Source: Phallus indusiatus
Taxonomy: Eukaryota; Basidiomycota; Agaricomycetes; Phallales; Phallaceae
NCBI GenBank assembly: GCA_027605045.1
Contig: JAQFWX010000042.1
Coordinates: 248,001 to 312,000, forward strand
Reading direction: 5' to 3'
DNA length: 64,000 nucleotides
Shown: in pieces, positions 47,401-58,603 of the stretch
Layout: each line of letters opens with the position of its first letter
Numbering within the stretch: position 1 is the first letter of the stretch
Position numbers and translations under genes: made by a program
Notes under the pieces: generated by a model
Databases searched by the model: none
What the model was told of the DNA's origin: nothing
The model's input: only the letters and a program-made list of their open reading frames with translations

Positions 47401-49148
47401 TTGTCCTACTCTCAATTATTTTGTCTTATAGCATTTTCAGGTGACCATCCTTCCACGGCCGTCGCAATAGCTTCCCAGGCCGGTATAGTATCCAACCCCT
47501 CAAAAATACACCATCTCTCAAATCTGGACCCCAATCTACCTCTCGATAAAATCGCTCCCTACGTTCCTGTCTCGGACGATGACGACAACCCACGTCCGAT
47601 GAAGAGTATAGTCATCACTGGAAACGATATGACCCAATTTCAAGGTACACAGTTGGATCAGCTTTGCACGTACGACGAGATTGTTTTCGCACGAACGACT
47701 CCGGAGCAAAAGTTATTCATCGTTCGGGCTTTTCAAGCGAAAGAATGCATCGTCGGTATGACTGGAGATGGTGTAAACGATAGTGCATCTCTCAAAGCTG
47801 CCGATATTGGTATTGCTATGGGTTCGGGTTCAGACGTTGCAAGGTGAGAACTATCAACGACATTGATATTAAGGAGTATCTACTCATTAATATATCTTAG
47901 AGAGGCAGCAGACATGGTTTTGCTTGAGAGTTTCGGGTCCATTGTGATTGCCTTAGAATATGGTATGTATTCAGGAAGCTTCGTCCTCAATTTAAACCCA
48001 TCGTAACCAGACATTGTATTTAGGTCGACTGGTGTATGATAACTTGAAAAAGACGTCGCTATATCTTCTTCCCGCCGGAAGGTAAGATCAAACCCAGCTC
48101 ACCTAGGGTTTTCTAACATCTCTAAACAGTTTCTCCGAGTTAATACCCGTTATGCTCAATTTCCTTCTTGGTGTTCCCCAAGTATGTTTACAATGACTTT
48201 CGCCAAATATTTTATCCGCTAACTAGCCTTTCCTAAAAGCTGCTTAGCAACATAGACGTACGTAAAAACGACTTTGTATAAATCGCTATGTTGATCTTTC
48301 CAAACAGATGATTCTTATTTGCGTCATTACGGACATCGGACCCGCGCTTAGTTTGTGCATGGAACCTCCCGAAGTTGGATTGCTTCGCCGTAAACCTCGT
48401 AATGTCAAGACAGATCGCTTGGTGGATATCAAGCTGCTTCTCCAAGCGTATGCGTTCGTCGGTTTCCTTGAGAGTTTCTGCTCGCTGTCACTGTAAGCAA
48501 AAGGTTTTCTTTCTTCCCGAGGATCTTTAGCAAATGAACTATTTCATTCCAACAGGTCTTTTTGGTACCTCAAAAAACACAATGTTCCTTTCTCCGAGCT
48601 TATCTTCAAATTCGGAAATTGGCCGACGCTGACTAATGAATTGTTGTATCGCGCTCAAGCTATTTCGTTCTTTACCTTGGTAATCATGCAATGGGGGTAT
48701 GTGTTCTAATAACGATGATCAGATCGCTGCAACTGATTTGTCGGCCCTTGTAGTAACCTGCTTGCTACGCGTGGTCGAAGACTAAGCATATTCCAGCACA
48801 CGCCTGCTCGGAATCATTATCTAGTCCCCGCAATGCTTGGCGCCTTAGGTTTAGCCGTCTTCTTCAGCTATCTTCCGTTCTTGTAAGTCATGATTTTCCA
48901 TACTAGAAGAAAGACAAGTACAGCGTTCCTGATTCTGTTTTTCACAGCCAAAGGGTGTTCCTTACACGCGGTATTCCAGTTGAGAATTATTTCATCCCTC
49001 TGACGTTTGCTCTCGGTATACTTGTGTAAGTCTATCAAATCATTTTGAAAAAGGTGACTGTACTAAAGAACGAATAAGTCTCGATGAAATCCGAAAATAT
49101 TTCGTGCGTCGTTATCCTAAAGGATTCCTGGCCCGTATTGCTTGGTAG
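44432..49148 (+). CDS. Type II P-type cation ATPase, Na+/K+-ATPase alpha-like
   Basis: Membrane cation pump energised by ATP, roughly 1,050-1,100 residues in about 20 exons. Start at the first in-frame ATG, 44432. Soluble N-terminus, then LDDSQASKCLSIYGPNKISP and KVAGWLFGGFGSLLFVASIF (M1). The first intron-rebuilt segment reads IAWRPLGDPPQ, then NAWQDFSTSRVM. The actuator domain has PAEKLVPGDLV and FDRSILTGE|SEPV. M4 reads IGIMPTGLPVAVTLSLAKVA. The phosphorylation site CSDKTGTLTQNKM is assembled from a 10-nt microexon at 46353-46362. KGAPDVLFPRC is the nucleotide-binding region, followed by VTGDHP and MTGDGVNDSASLKAADIG. The C-terminal helices end PKGFLARIAW at the TAG at 49148. Layout matches fungal IIC/ACU-type alkali-cation ATPases. 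M4 has Thr where PEGL-type pumps carry Glu. Confidence 0.92.
46353..46362 (+). other. 10-nt microexon encoding the phosphorylated Asp of the P-type ATPase
   Basis: Between acceptor ctctag (ending 46352) and donor gtaaca (starting 46363) lies GATAAAACGG. Joined to ..VNVICS upstream and TLTQNKM downstream (acceptor tgatag, about 46410) it gives DKTG in phase. Skipping it would remove the catalytic aspartate and shift the frame. Confidence 0.85.
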
Positions 49149-49492
49149 TAGTGAATGAGCACTTGACTTGATAGATGGTAATCCGTTGGGTTACCACAGT
49201 TTTTCTTTCTCTTAATAATGTTTCTAGTAATATGTTTCTGGTAATATTTTGTACAGTAATTGCTTTGATTTTCTTGTTCTCGATATCCCGTTGTCTGTAA
49301 TTTGTTACGGTGGAATAAAGTCTGTCTGATCTCCTGCTGGCTCTGGTGATCGAGTTTCGACCTCTCCGTCATTTTTATACTCTTCTTCTATATTATCGCC
49401 ATGTTCGTCATGAGTGCTATCAGACTTCGTCCTCGTGTTCGGACGTGACGCATTCTAGTTCAAGGACAGATTAAGAAAGAATGGCAAAAAAA
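49149..49492. other. Convergent spacer between ATPase and SMN
   Basis: About 340 bp between two 3' ends; no gene. Confidence 0.5.
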
Positions 49493-50301
49493 TTAAAACG
49501 TTGAGCAATCGCGCACATGATAAATACCAGTCCAATAACCAGCCCAGTACCAAGCACTAATTGCGTTTTGGAACGCTTGGTCGACAGATAAAGAAGATAA
49601 CGCCTGTGGTGACATTGCCGGCGGAAATGGTATTTGACCAACGTTTTGATTGAGGGATAAAGAAGGGTCATGTTGAGGGACGAATGTATTAAAGTCTAAA
49701 GGTCGCGAATCTGCTTCATCGTCATTTTCGTCGACCATTTCTTCAGATGATTCAAAATGCGAGGTAAATGAAGCTGGTATTTGAGGCATCCCTTTATTGG
49801 TATTATCGCCACTATTCTGCTCCGGAGGAATATTATACCATCTATGTTTGGAATGTTTAGATATTTGTTCATGATACGTGCTTGAGTGAACAGTACTGAC
49901 AGAGGCGCCTTTTTTACCGGCTCTGTTTTCCAGCTCTTTTCCGGACCGTTTAGGGCCTATTATCTCAGTAATTGTAGACCCTATGGCAACGACTCTGAAC
50001 AAACCTCATACTCTTCAGCGGCGGCATCCCAAGCAGCTACAAGAGCAGAATCGTCCCATATGTCCTCATGTGTCAACTGTTTACTTTCTTTTTGATTCCT
50101 GATACTGGTTTTACTCGCTTTAAGGCTGGCTGTGGCTTGCACTGTGCTACCTTGGCCCGATCTTCTGTGATTATTGCGGTTGGATCTTTGTTTCTTCTTT
50201 GGTGGAGAAATGGATGGATCTTTAGCTTTTGAGGATTTAGAGTCTGCTAAATCATCATAGGAAATTAGAGGACGCATGTTCGTGTCAAAACTCGAGTACA
50301 T
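49493..50301 (-). CDS. Survival-of-motor-neuron (SMN)-like protein, snRNP assembly
   Basis: Core subunit of the SMN complex that loads Sm rings onto snRNAs. Two exons (50301-50012, 49922-49493), joined GAAGA|A in phase, encode about 239 residues. The N-terminal Gemin2-binding helix is HEDIWDDSALVAAWDAAAEE. The middle has KHSKHRWYNIPP, then a Pro/Gln-rich stretch (QIPFPPAMSPQ). The C-terminal oligomerisation YG box is SAWYWAGYWTGIYHV, matching the GxxxGxxxG-like helix of SMN (here with A-G-W-G spacing). There is no Tudor domain between them, as in fission yeast Smn1 and many fungi. The N-terminus is basic (PPKKKQR), a possible nuclear signal. The exact intron acceptor is my best phase-consistent choice; a shorter intron would also be possible with other junctions. 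Confidence 0.83.
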
Positions 50302-50878
50302 CGACGGTCACATTTACGTAACCAAGTAACGTGCGAATTTGAGCGTGGATCCTTGAGCTTGTTCATGAACAAACAACGAGTAAACTGAAATATGGTAAGA
50401 CATGACCTTATTTTAAAATATTTCCGCCTTTTATTTGAGTTTCCAAAATAAGTTCGCGGTTTTTTAATTTTCCTTCGGTCTTTTTTTGATCAAACTCCTG
50501 TCCATCTATGATGATGTTGGAGTTCATCTCCTGTCCGCGACCAATTTTACAAGGTTCATTCCTAAAATACTACAATCGAGCGTGTAAAGGCGTGTTCTTG
50601 CATCGTGTTCGTCAATGGGAGTTTAATTGTAACGCCAGTTCTTCTTTAAAGATATTAACCTGAGTTTTTCACGGTCAGTAAGTTATTGTTTTCTCCTTTT
50701 CCCGTATACACTGCGGTTGTTAGTAACTTGTTACAATCACAGTGTCTGTCGTCTCTACTCCTAGATGAAGAAGGCTATCGCCTATTGAAATAAATAGGAC
50801 TGTTCCCTGACTTCTTTATGGTCAGACTACATCTTTTGAACTCGCGAAGTTCCTCTGCAGTACTCAACCCTCGTCGCT
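50302..50878. other. Divergent intergenic region
   Basis: About 580 bp between the SMN start (-) and the small secreted ORF (+). It has T-rich runs and no gene. Confidence 0.4.
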
Positions 50879-51183
50879 ATGCTGTCTTTTAAGATTTTTG
50901 GCCTCTTCGCCTTATCTCTTTATTCTTTCTCAATCCCCTCGTCATTTGCTGTTCCTATACCCACCGTATCTATCGAAATAATGAAGGTAGGTTCAGTATT
51001 AACCCAACGACTTTGTTGTTTCATGTCCTTTGTGGTTAGGATTACGCTGGTCCATACCGGCTCCCTAGCATACGTGTGAGTGTCAACATCCGGTTTGGGC
51101 ACGTCCCGATATACTCACTAAAACTACAGTCGGATTCAACGGTCCTTTTGTCCGATACCATTAGTGCGATGCGCCTATCATGA
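50879..51183 (+). CDS. Putative small secreted protein
   Basis: Candidate two-exon gene: 50879-50986 and 51040-51183. It encodes about 83 residues, or about 65 if a 54-nt in-frame segment from 51076 (gtgagt..ctacag) is also spliced. The first 24 residues (MLSFKIFGLFALSLYSFSIP..) form a convincing signal peptide ending SSFA|VPIP. The mature part (DYAGPYRLPSIRV...) has no Cys and no known domain. Splice sites are good (gtaggt..gttag), and the ATG follows a CT-rich leader. No homologue is recognised, so this remains a hypothetical secreted peptide. Confidence 0.42.
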
Positions 51184-52092
51184 CGAACCCTACTCTTGAA
51201 AGAAGCCAATTGTCCGGATTCATATCATTGTACGATGAACGTTTTTCATTTGTTCAATTTTGCTAATTAACAAGGTCTAAGCCGCCAGTGATATATTAAA
51301 GCTTTTTTACCTTTCATCGTTCAATTAATGAAACTCTTGGGCGAGAAATGGGTGTACATTATGGAGGCTTTTTGTCTGTTCTATGAGATTTCATACCCGA
51401 TGCTGATAATTATGATCGACCCTGTAGCATCATGACTGAAGCGTATTCGATGATCTACAGCTTTGATATCCTTTTTTGAATACGAGTTTTTTGCAGTCGT
51501 CGTTTTGACCACGCTATTGATTTGAAGTAGCCCTTTGAGTCAGATCTGCAGAAAGAGTAAAAATAAAATAGCATACCTATGAGTTCGAGAAATCTTACTT
51601 ATAGGCGAGCGCATGGTTAAGTAAAAGAAACCTAATACATCCGGCGCTTTTGGCGGCGTGGCCCTGCTACAAGCTACTATTTCCGAAGAGCATCAGCATG
51701 TGAAATTAGGGACATTTTATATTTGTCCTCTAGATTGCTTTCCAAAATCGATCAATTTTGTGTGTCATCGCACACATCATGATTCAGATTCATGTACTAT
51801 ACGTCAGAACCAGGTTTGGAAGATGTTCATATGAGTTATATTACTTACTAACAATGTCCCTTGGTTTATGCTCTGTTTCTTCAAGTAGGAAAACCATGTA
51901 ATATAATCAAATCTTGATCAGGTCTGCCGTCTGCGCTTCTGAGTAGAATTCACCGCCAAGGTCAATAGCCGGTAGCCGCTCGTGCTGGTGATATTAGTAA
52001 GTCCTTTGATCAGTGAAAAACGTGACGAATGAATTGAGTCCATATCCTATGGGTTTCTAGGAGTCTCCTTGCCCTCATCTACTCATCCACTG
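51184..52092. other. Intergenic, upstream of P450 copy 5
   Basis: No gene in about 900 bp; AT-rich, with many stops in all frames. Confidence 0.45.
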
Positions 52093-54300
52093 ATGTCCTC
52101 ATTATCCTTCTGGCAAGTTTCGACTCCTCTGCGAGCAGCATTGTTCGTGGATCTGTCGAGTGCTTTAGTAAGTTTCTGGGAAGCATTTCGCATGTTTGTT
52201 TCGTTCGTTACTAATCGCGCTGGTGAAACAAGGTCGCACACCAATGGTTTCGGAGGCATGAACCTCAAAATATAACCAGCGGTCTTCTTCAGCTAGTCAT
52301 CTTTGCGATCGCACCCGTCTTAACTGCAGTAATGACCCTTCAGTCGCCCTTGCTAGACGGACCGCTGCACTGTATTCTTTTCGCTTCTTTCGTGCTGGGC
52401 TCCATTTTGTTTTATCGCGTCGGGCCTTTCCACCCTTTGGCAAAGTATCCCGGCCCGATAATATGCAAAACAACCAAAATCTGGGGAGCCTATCTGTCGC
52501 ACAAAGGGAAATTACATTGGTATTTACATAGTCTTCATAAGAGATACGGCTCTGTCGTCCGAATTGGTAAGCCACCTGTTTCAAATTTTCACAACGTACG
52601 CTAAGTCATCTTGCCTGAAACGACTTTTAAGGTCCAAATGAACTGTCTGTAGTCGATGTTGATCTTCTGCCCAGCATTCTGGGTCAGCAAGGCATGCCTA
52701 AAGGACCATGTACGCCGCCTTTCATTTCTTTCATATCAAGCTTCCCGAAACTTAATTTACTCTCTAAGTATGGGACGGGCGGGCATTCCTTCCTGCAAAG
52801 ATGAGAAACACTCAGATGAGCTTGATCAGTGTCCGTGATTACAATGTCCATGCACAGCTCCGAAAGCCGTGGAACCGATCATTTGGTCCGAATCCCCTTG
52901 AAGATTACGAAGAATCTCTTATTGCTACCGGAAATGAATTAGTCGATCTTTTAAGAGATTGCTGCCGCAAATCTGATGATAAATTTGGACACGCCGATTT
53001 AGCTGAATATATTGGTAAATGGAGGTTCGTCTTTCAAAACTTTAATCCTAACTTCCAAACCGATGAAATCTTCATAGTTTCGATTTTATGGGAAATATGG
53101 CGTCAGTTCATAATATTGCCATTTTTTCCTATCGCTATATTTACTATCATTAAATGGCAGCTTTGGAGAAAGCTTCGGGCTCATGCGCAACGGTGATAAG
53201 GATGGATTAATAAACCAAATGAAGACTGCAGCCGAGTTCGTCTCTCTTACGTCAATAGATTCTCGCTTTAATTTGATTTGTTAGGACGCCTGCCATTACT
53301 CAAATGATTCCTTGGGCGTTGGATTTCGTCCGTGCTCTTCCTTACTTCCAGAAAAAAATGGGAAATTTCGTCAAATTTGCAGTGGGCCAAGCACAAAAGC
53401 GGATAGCAAAGGTCACAGAGAAGAGAGACTTGTTCTATCATTTGGTATTTATTCATGCTAAAATGTCGTCTTTCCGAGGCTTTGACCTTCTGTAGGCTGC
53501 CAGTATGAACATTGATGACGATAAGCCTCCGACACCGTACCTTGTCTCGAATGTGGTTCTCGCCATTGTTGCAGGCTCGGACACAACTTCTGCGGTCCTG
53601 GCCGGTATCATGTATAATTTAATTCAGTACCCTGATTACTTTAAACGACTGCGAAAGGAACTGGACGAGGCTTTTCCTCCATCGGAACGTGCCGCCATCA
53701 AACCTAATAAGTTGGGAAATTTGGAATTACTGAACGCAATCGTGTTCGTATTCTTCTTTTTCATGATGTTCATTTCCGAATACATAATCTTTTTATTTAT
53801 AGAAATGAAACGCTACGTCTACAGCCTCCTGTTCTTACCATGTTGCAAAGAGCCCCAGCTAAAAACAGCGGAGGAAAAATAATAGGAGATATGTACGTCA
53901 AATCAAAATTAATAACTGACCTTTGCCTCACGTATGTCTGTCTAGGTTCATTCGTGAAGGAACAGCAATAACTGTTCCCCCATACGTCATGCATCGTGAT
54001 CCACGTTACTTCTACCCGAAAACCGACGAATTCTGGCCTGAACGGTGGTTAACACAAAACAGCGACAAAGTAACACTGAATCGTCCAGCCTTTATCCCGT
54101 TCTCATATGGACCTGCAAATTGTGCCGGAAAAACACTTGCTATATCGGAGTTACGGTACATTACCGCGATGTTGGTGTGTAATTTCGAATTCGAATTCGA
54201 GGATGGATATAATCCTTCGGTTTGGAGAGATGACATAATGGATCAGTTTGTTTTGGTCGTAGGAAAATTGCCAGTGAAATTTCGGCAAAGGAGCCTCTGA
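52093..54300 (+). CDS. Cytochrome P450 monooxygenase, dispersed copy 5
   Basis: Same family and exon plan as the 19-29 kb array, 23 kb away. Exon 1 (52093-52167, MSSLSFWQVSTPLRA) is again 25 codons; exon 2 begins VAHQWFRRHEP at 52233. Two N-terminal hydrophobic helices, PFHPLAKYPGPIICK, HKRYGSVVRIG, RKPWNRSFGPNPLEDYEESL, NMNIDDDKPPTP, I-helix AGSDTTSAVLAGI, K-helix ETLR, DEFWPERWL, and heme loop FSYGPANCAGKTLA. It lacks the IPT residues before QSP present in the array copies and has GP for SP before FHPLAKYPGP. Junctions are in phase, with no stop. It probably split from the array before the recent tandem duplications. Confidence 0.91.
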
Positions 54301-55847
54301 GAGCTTCTTTGGTTTATCATTGTAGCCCAGTTACCGTGTATAGGGCTGTTACGTATTTCATGTGCTCCATGTCAGCAACCTGCTAGTTATTTATTGTTTT
54401 TTTTTTCAGTTTGAACTATAGTTTTTTTTTTCACTGGAACATAATGGGTCATCGAACAGCCGAAAAAAAGATTACATGAACTGCTTGATGAGCGCCGTCT
54501 CAATATGGTCGCAAACCCAATTTAATAGCACCAGATCTTGAACCCGCTTTTTTTTACAATTCAATCTCAGAATGAATGATTAATTTGTTATAAAGAAAAC
54601 CGACTCGTGTGTATAGGTAAAGGTTTAGGGTTAGATGTTAAGGGTTCAACGTTTACCCAACTAGCATTCAATGGCAACCCCCACGCCGATAGGATTCGCA
54701 AATGCCTTAAACCTTTGACTATACACTCATCAAAATATAGAGAAACAACTATAGTTTTATGTATTCCAGTCAACCGAACGTAAAATAGGTTTTTTTGCCA
54801 CGCAGTTCAGCTTTCAGAGATGGACTGGCATAAATACGAAATCTCTCAATTCGAGGGTCTTACATATAACAACAGATATTGGTTTATGGTCTGTGTCAGT
54901 AGTCTAAGGTGATATTGTTCCTGAATCAGTCGAATCACTGACCAGATCGTTGATGTTAGGAATTGAAACCGGTTTTAGACCGCAGTATGGTGAAGCCGAA
55001 CTCGACCGCACTCGCAAGGGAGATTTAGCCGCAAGAAACTGAAACAAACCGAATCTATCGCTAGAACGACGATGAAAGAGCCTGAGGAGCCTGGTACTTC
55101 CACCAAATGCTCTTAGTCCCTCCAACATGAAATGAATTTCATTCAGGTTTCTGGTTAACATAAGTCGGGCTGTCTTTCGCAGGGTCGTAACATCGTTGAA
55201 GGAACTCGCTTGAGCTGGAATATGGAGGAGTTTTATAACGTTGCTGATGCATCCGTTCAGTGCTATACACCGCATTTGAGCTTCCTAGTCGAAACTTGAT
55301 TACAAGCTCCAACGAGGTGGCTTTTGTTGATGCCGGATTATGCTTGAGCGGCGCAAAGGCTGTACATCACAGTTAGTATTTCCTTGGAAGTATCAGCTCA
55401 GTTTGCTGATGATAAATAGTGACTGATGTGCGATCACAACGATGAATGACAATGATCCTCAGTCGAGCTTGTAATTCCCTTAATGATCGTTGACGTAATC
55501 GATGATAATAATTGTTTTTCATAGTATAACATGTTTGTTAGCTCAATGAGGACGTTATATGAGAAAACTCAATTGCTTTATAAATAAACCAGATTTGTGT
55601 CGAGAAACGCTGATTGACGATGACTTGATAATCATTGTTCAAGATTTTATTTCTCCTCGCGGTAGTCGGGCTACATGATCTTAGAACATCATTCCAACTG
55701 CTGCTTAATCGCAAATGACGTTTGAAAATTAGATCTATCTGGGAACCGTAGTTCCCAATCTCATTATAAATGTCACCAAATGATTCTGCGTGCAAATTGA
55801 CGTACTTTGACAGTATCACTTCTTCACTTAAACCTTTCTTGCGTAAA
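54301..55847. other. Intergenic with one unassigned minus-strand ORF
   Basis: A 123-codon frame with ATG runs from 55275 to 54904 on the minus strand; its product has no recognised domain, signal peptide or membrane helix, so I do not call it a gene. T-rich runs are present near 54400-54440 and 54550. Confidence 0.4.
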
Positions 55848-56080
55848 ATGAAATTCACAACCACTTATGCAGCTGCGGCTTTCTCTCTCTGTTGTCTCCT
55901 GATTCCTACTTATGCAGGACCCTTGACACAAAGAAGTAACAATGTTGAAAAACGTTTGCGTAAGTTTTATTTTACGGAACTTGAACGATTGAAAAGTAAT
56001 TTCACATGTATGCAGCCTTTACAAGTCCGTTGAGAAACGATGCATTCTTAGTTGAGCTTCCAAAAAAGGCAGAAGATTGA
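55848..56080 (+). CDS. Small secreted peptide precursor with a Lys-Arg processing site
   Basis: Two exons (55848-55959, 56016-56080) joined in phase give a 58-residue precursor. It has a clear signal peptide (MKFTTTYAAAAFSLCCLLIP, cleavage likely after TYA), a short pro-segment (GPLTQRSNNVEKR), and then about 21 residues after EKR (LPFTSPLRNDAFLVE..). The EKR ending is a typical Kex2 cleavage signal, so the C-terminal peptide may be released. There is no C-terminal CaaX box, which argues against a mating pheromone. No repeat units, unlike repeated Kex2-processed precursors. Intron sites (gtaagt..tgcag) are consensus. Family unknown; function not inferred. Confidence 0.55.
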
Positions 56081-56435
56081 AGATAACATTGTTTTATTTG
56101 GAGCTTCCAGTAGGCCTAATTGTGAAGTCAAAACGCTTCGGTTGCTGAAAATGTTTTGATAGACGAAGACTCATAGTTGCATATACTTACTATCAAATTT
56201 ATTCCTATGATATCATCTATATAAAAAAATGAGTACGATAAAAACTAGGGTTTAAGCTCAAAGCTTAAGATATAGGATGTATGAGATACAGTCTGATACA
56301 GTGCGTCAGAAGCGGATGCGCGTGACACACAATGATGTCACATGAAGTAAACAACTCCAGCTTGAAGCTACCGTTCTCACCTGTTCATTGTTCAACATCT
56401 ACCTAGCTTGTGTCCATTGTTTCAATTAAAACAAG
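56081..56435. other. Intergenic, promoter of the epimerase
   Basis: About 355 bp without a gene; includes an AT-rich stretch near 56215-56235. Confidence 0.45.
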
Positions 56436-57541
56436 ATGCCTCGAGCAATTATATCTCCTTCAGTCCTTGCATCTGACTTTGGACAACTTACTGCAGAATG
56501 CAAGCGGATGATCAAAGATGGTGCTGAATGGCTTCACATGGGTTCGTCGTTCTCACTTGTACCGGTATTTATCAATGAACGTCTGTACCTCGCACACAAG
56601 ATGTCATGGACGGGTACGTACGAATCACAAGGGCGTTAATCGCTGAGGAATCAACGTGTTTGCTTCTGTCTAATTCAGCCACTTCGTTCCAAACATCACT
56701 ATGGGTAAGCACCTCTAGCCCTGTACCAGCTCAATTAGAACTCACCTTTTATGAAGGCGCGCCCATTCTCAAATGTATTCATAAGAGTATTCCAGATATT
56801 TTTATGGATTGCCATATGATGGTCTCCCAGCCGGAGAAGGCAAGACACCATGCTATCACTTCACACCAGCTATCCTCTCAACTTCCATTAGTGGGTCAAC
56901 GACATCGCAGATGCAGGTGGCAAATTGTATTGTTTTCATATCGAAGCAACAAGTACGTTTGATGATTCGGTTATTCAATCAACATTTACACATGTTTTCT
57001 GCCGTCAGATGAGCCCTTACCGTTAATTGAGGCTATCCATGCTAAAGGCATGCGTGCTGGCGTTGCCATATCACCAGATACACCCTCCACCTCAATATCA
57101 GACGAAGTTGGCACGGCAGCTGATATGTTACTCGTGATGACCGTCTACCCAGGTCAGTTCTCAGCTCTGTTCCACCTATCCATATCACCTGATATGTTGT
57201 AAACTTTTTTCAAGGATATGGCGGTCAGAAGTTTTTGGAACGTTGCGTTCCTAAAGTAACTGAGCTGCGCCAACGATTCCCGGATAAAGATATTGAGGTG
57301 GATGGTGGTGTAGGACCTAAGACTGTGGACCAATGTGCAGAAGCAGGTTTGTAACAAGTCGCCTTGACGATTTCCATGTTTTGATTACGTATACTCTGTT
57401 TTCATAGGAAGTAATGTTATTGTTGCTGGAACAGCCATTTTCGCTGCCTCGGATCCTGCAGATATTATCGCGACTCTTAAGGCTAGTGTGGATGCCGCTC
57501 AAGCAAAGATTCAAGCAAGTCGAGGAGCAAACAAGATTTAA
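56436..57541 (+). CDS. RPE1: Ribulose-phosphate 3-epimerase
   Basis: Interconverts ribulose-5-phosphate and xylulose-5-phosphate in the cytosolic pentose phosphate pathway. Eight exons fit exactly (56436-56541, 56601-56613, 56679-56704, 56757-56839, 56892-56952, 57009-57152, 57215-57346, 57408-57541) and give 232 residues, the usual size. Motifs: ISPSVLASDFGQL, the metal/catalytic block HMDVMDGHFVPNITMG, FMDCHMMVSQPEK, HIEATN, AGVAISPDTP, MTVYPGYGGQKF, VDGGVGPKT, and SNVIVAGTAIFAA. The second exon is only 13 nt. The intron after QPEK starts with gcaaga, a GC-AG intron, because no GT fits the conserved QPEK|WVNDIADAGG join. All active-site residues are present. Confidence 0.96.
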
Positions 57542-58603
57542 ATCTATATCGAGTCTCACAAATCTGTATCAATTGGATATAACTATCAAACTGTTTGGAT
57601 AAGCCTATAGCTATTTGTTTGTTCATTATTTGTATAGATGCAAATCAGAAAAAAGATATATACAACAACCATCGAAAATATATACACCTAGAGAAAAACC
57701 CTTCTTTTTGAGATTGAATCGGCTAAAGCTACTCCACATCCACACAAGGTCAATGCAAGCTGATCTCTCTAACATCTAAATTAACTCGGGATCTGAAACA
57801 ATAAGAAATAAACAACGCGAAAGGGAAAACGAGGAAGAAAGAAGATGATGAGTCCTGAAGATTGGAGAAAAGAACATCGGCCTCCGACGCATGCCGGAAT
57901 GCCCGATTCGAAGTCGGGCAATCAATCTAGATGCATGTACATGTACGAAAAGCGGGAGATTGGGTAGGTGTCCATATGGATGATCAGAGGATGGTATGGA
58001 AGATAGAACGAGACCACGGCCTTTATGCTTTTCAGTGACTTCGTCTATAAAATATAGGTGCAATGCCAGAAGGATCGCAACGGAAAGCATAAGGAACCGT
58101 CGGCTCAATTCCAAGCAATGGGGGGTAGGAGAGACATAGGGCGAAACGAAAGGAGGTAGAAGGGGCGCAGAAAGAAAGAAAGAAAATGAAAACTAAAATA
58201 ATTTGGATTATGGTAAAATTTTAGAAGATTCCTATCCTGTCATGTCATATCTTTAAGTATAGGTGGTTCGTGGGTTTTTAGACCGTGAAAGCTCGACAGA
58301 TGTCACGGGTGGTGGTATCAGTATTTAAATGCAACAGAGATATAGCGTATGGCAAGGCGATAGGGTTTAAATGGAATGCCGAAAGCAAATGCGGTGACGG
58401 AGGCGAATAGGAAGAACCCTCTTTTATAAACAGGCCGCAGGACGTGGATGGTAAAGGGTGCATTGTCGGAAAAGCGAGAGGTGCCGAGCAGAGAATGATG
58501 ATATAAATACAAGCAAGACGTGAATGAATGGAAAGAAGATAATGTGTTCAGAAAGGGCAAAGCATGAAATACAAAATGTCGCGTCGAGTTTTTTGTTCCT
58601 TCA
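57542..58603. other. Convergent region between epimerase and glycosyltransferase
   Basis: Contains the 3' flank of both genes. The minus-strand frames at 57776-58114 and 58318-58665 look like 3' UTR or chance frames: they lack homology, and the second overlaps the glycosyltransferase terminus in another frame. Confidence 0.5.

Noticed and set aside
54904..55275. 123-codon minus-strand ORF with ATG
   Set aside because: No recognised domain, no targeting signal and no supporting context; mentioned only in the intergenic entry.
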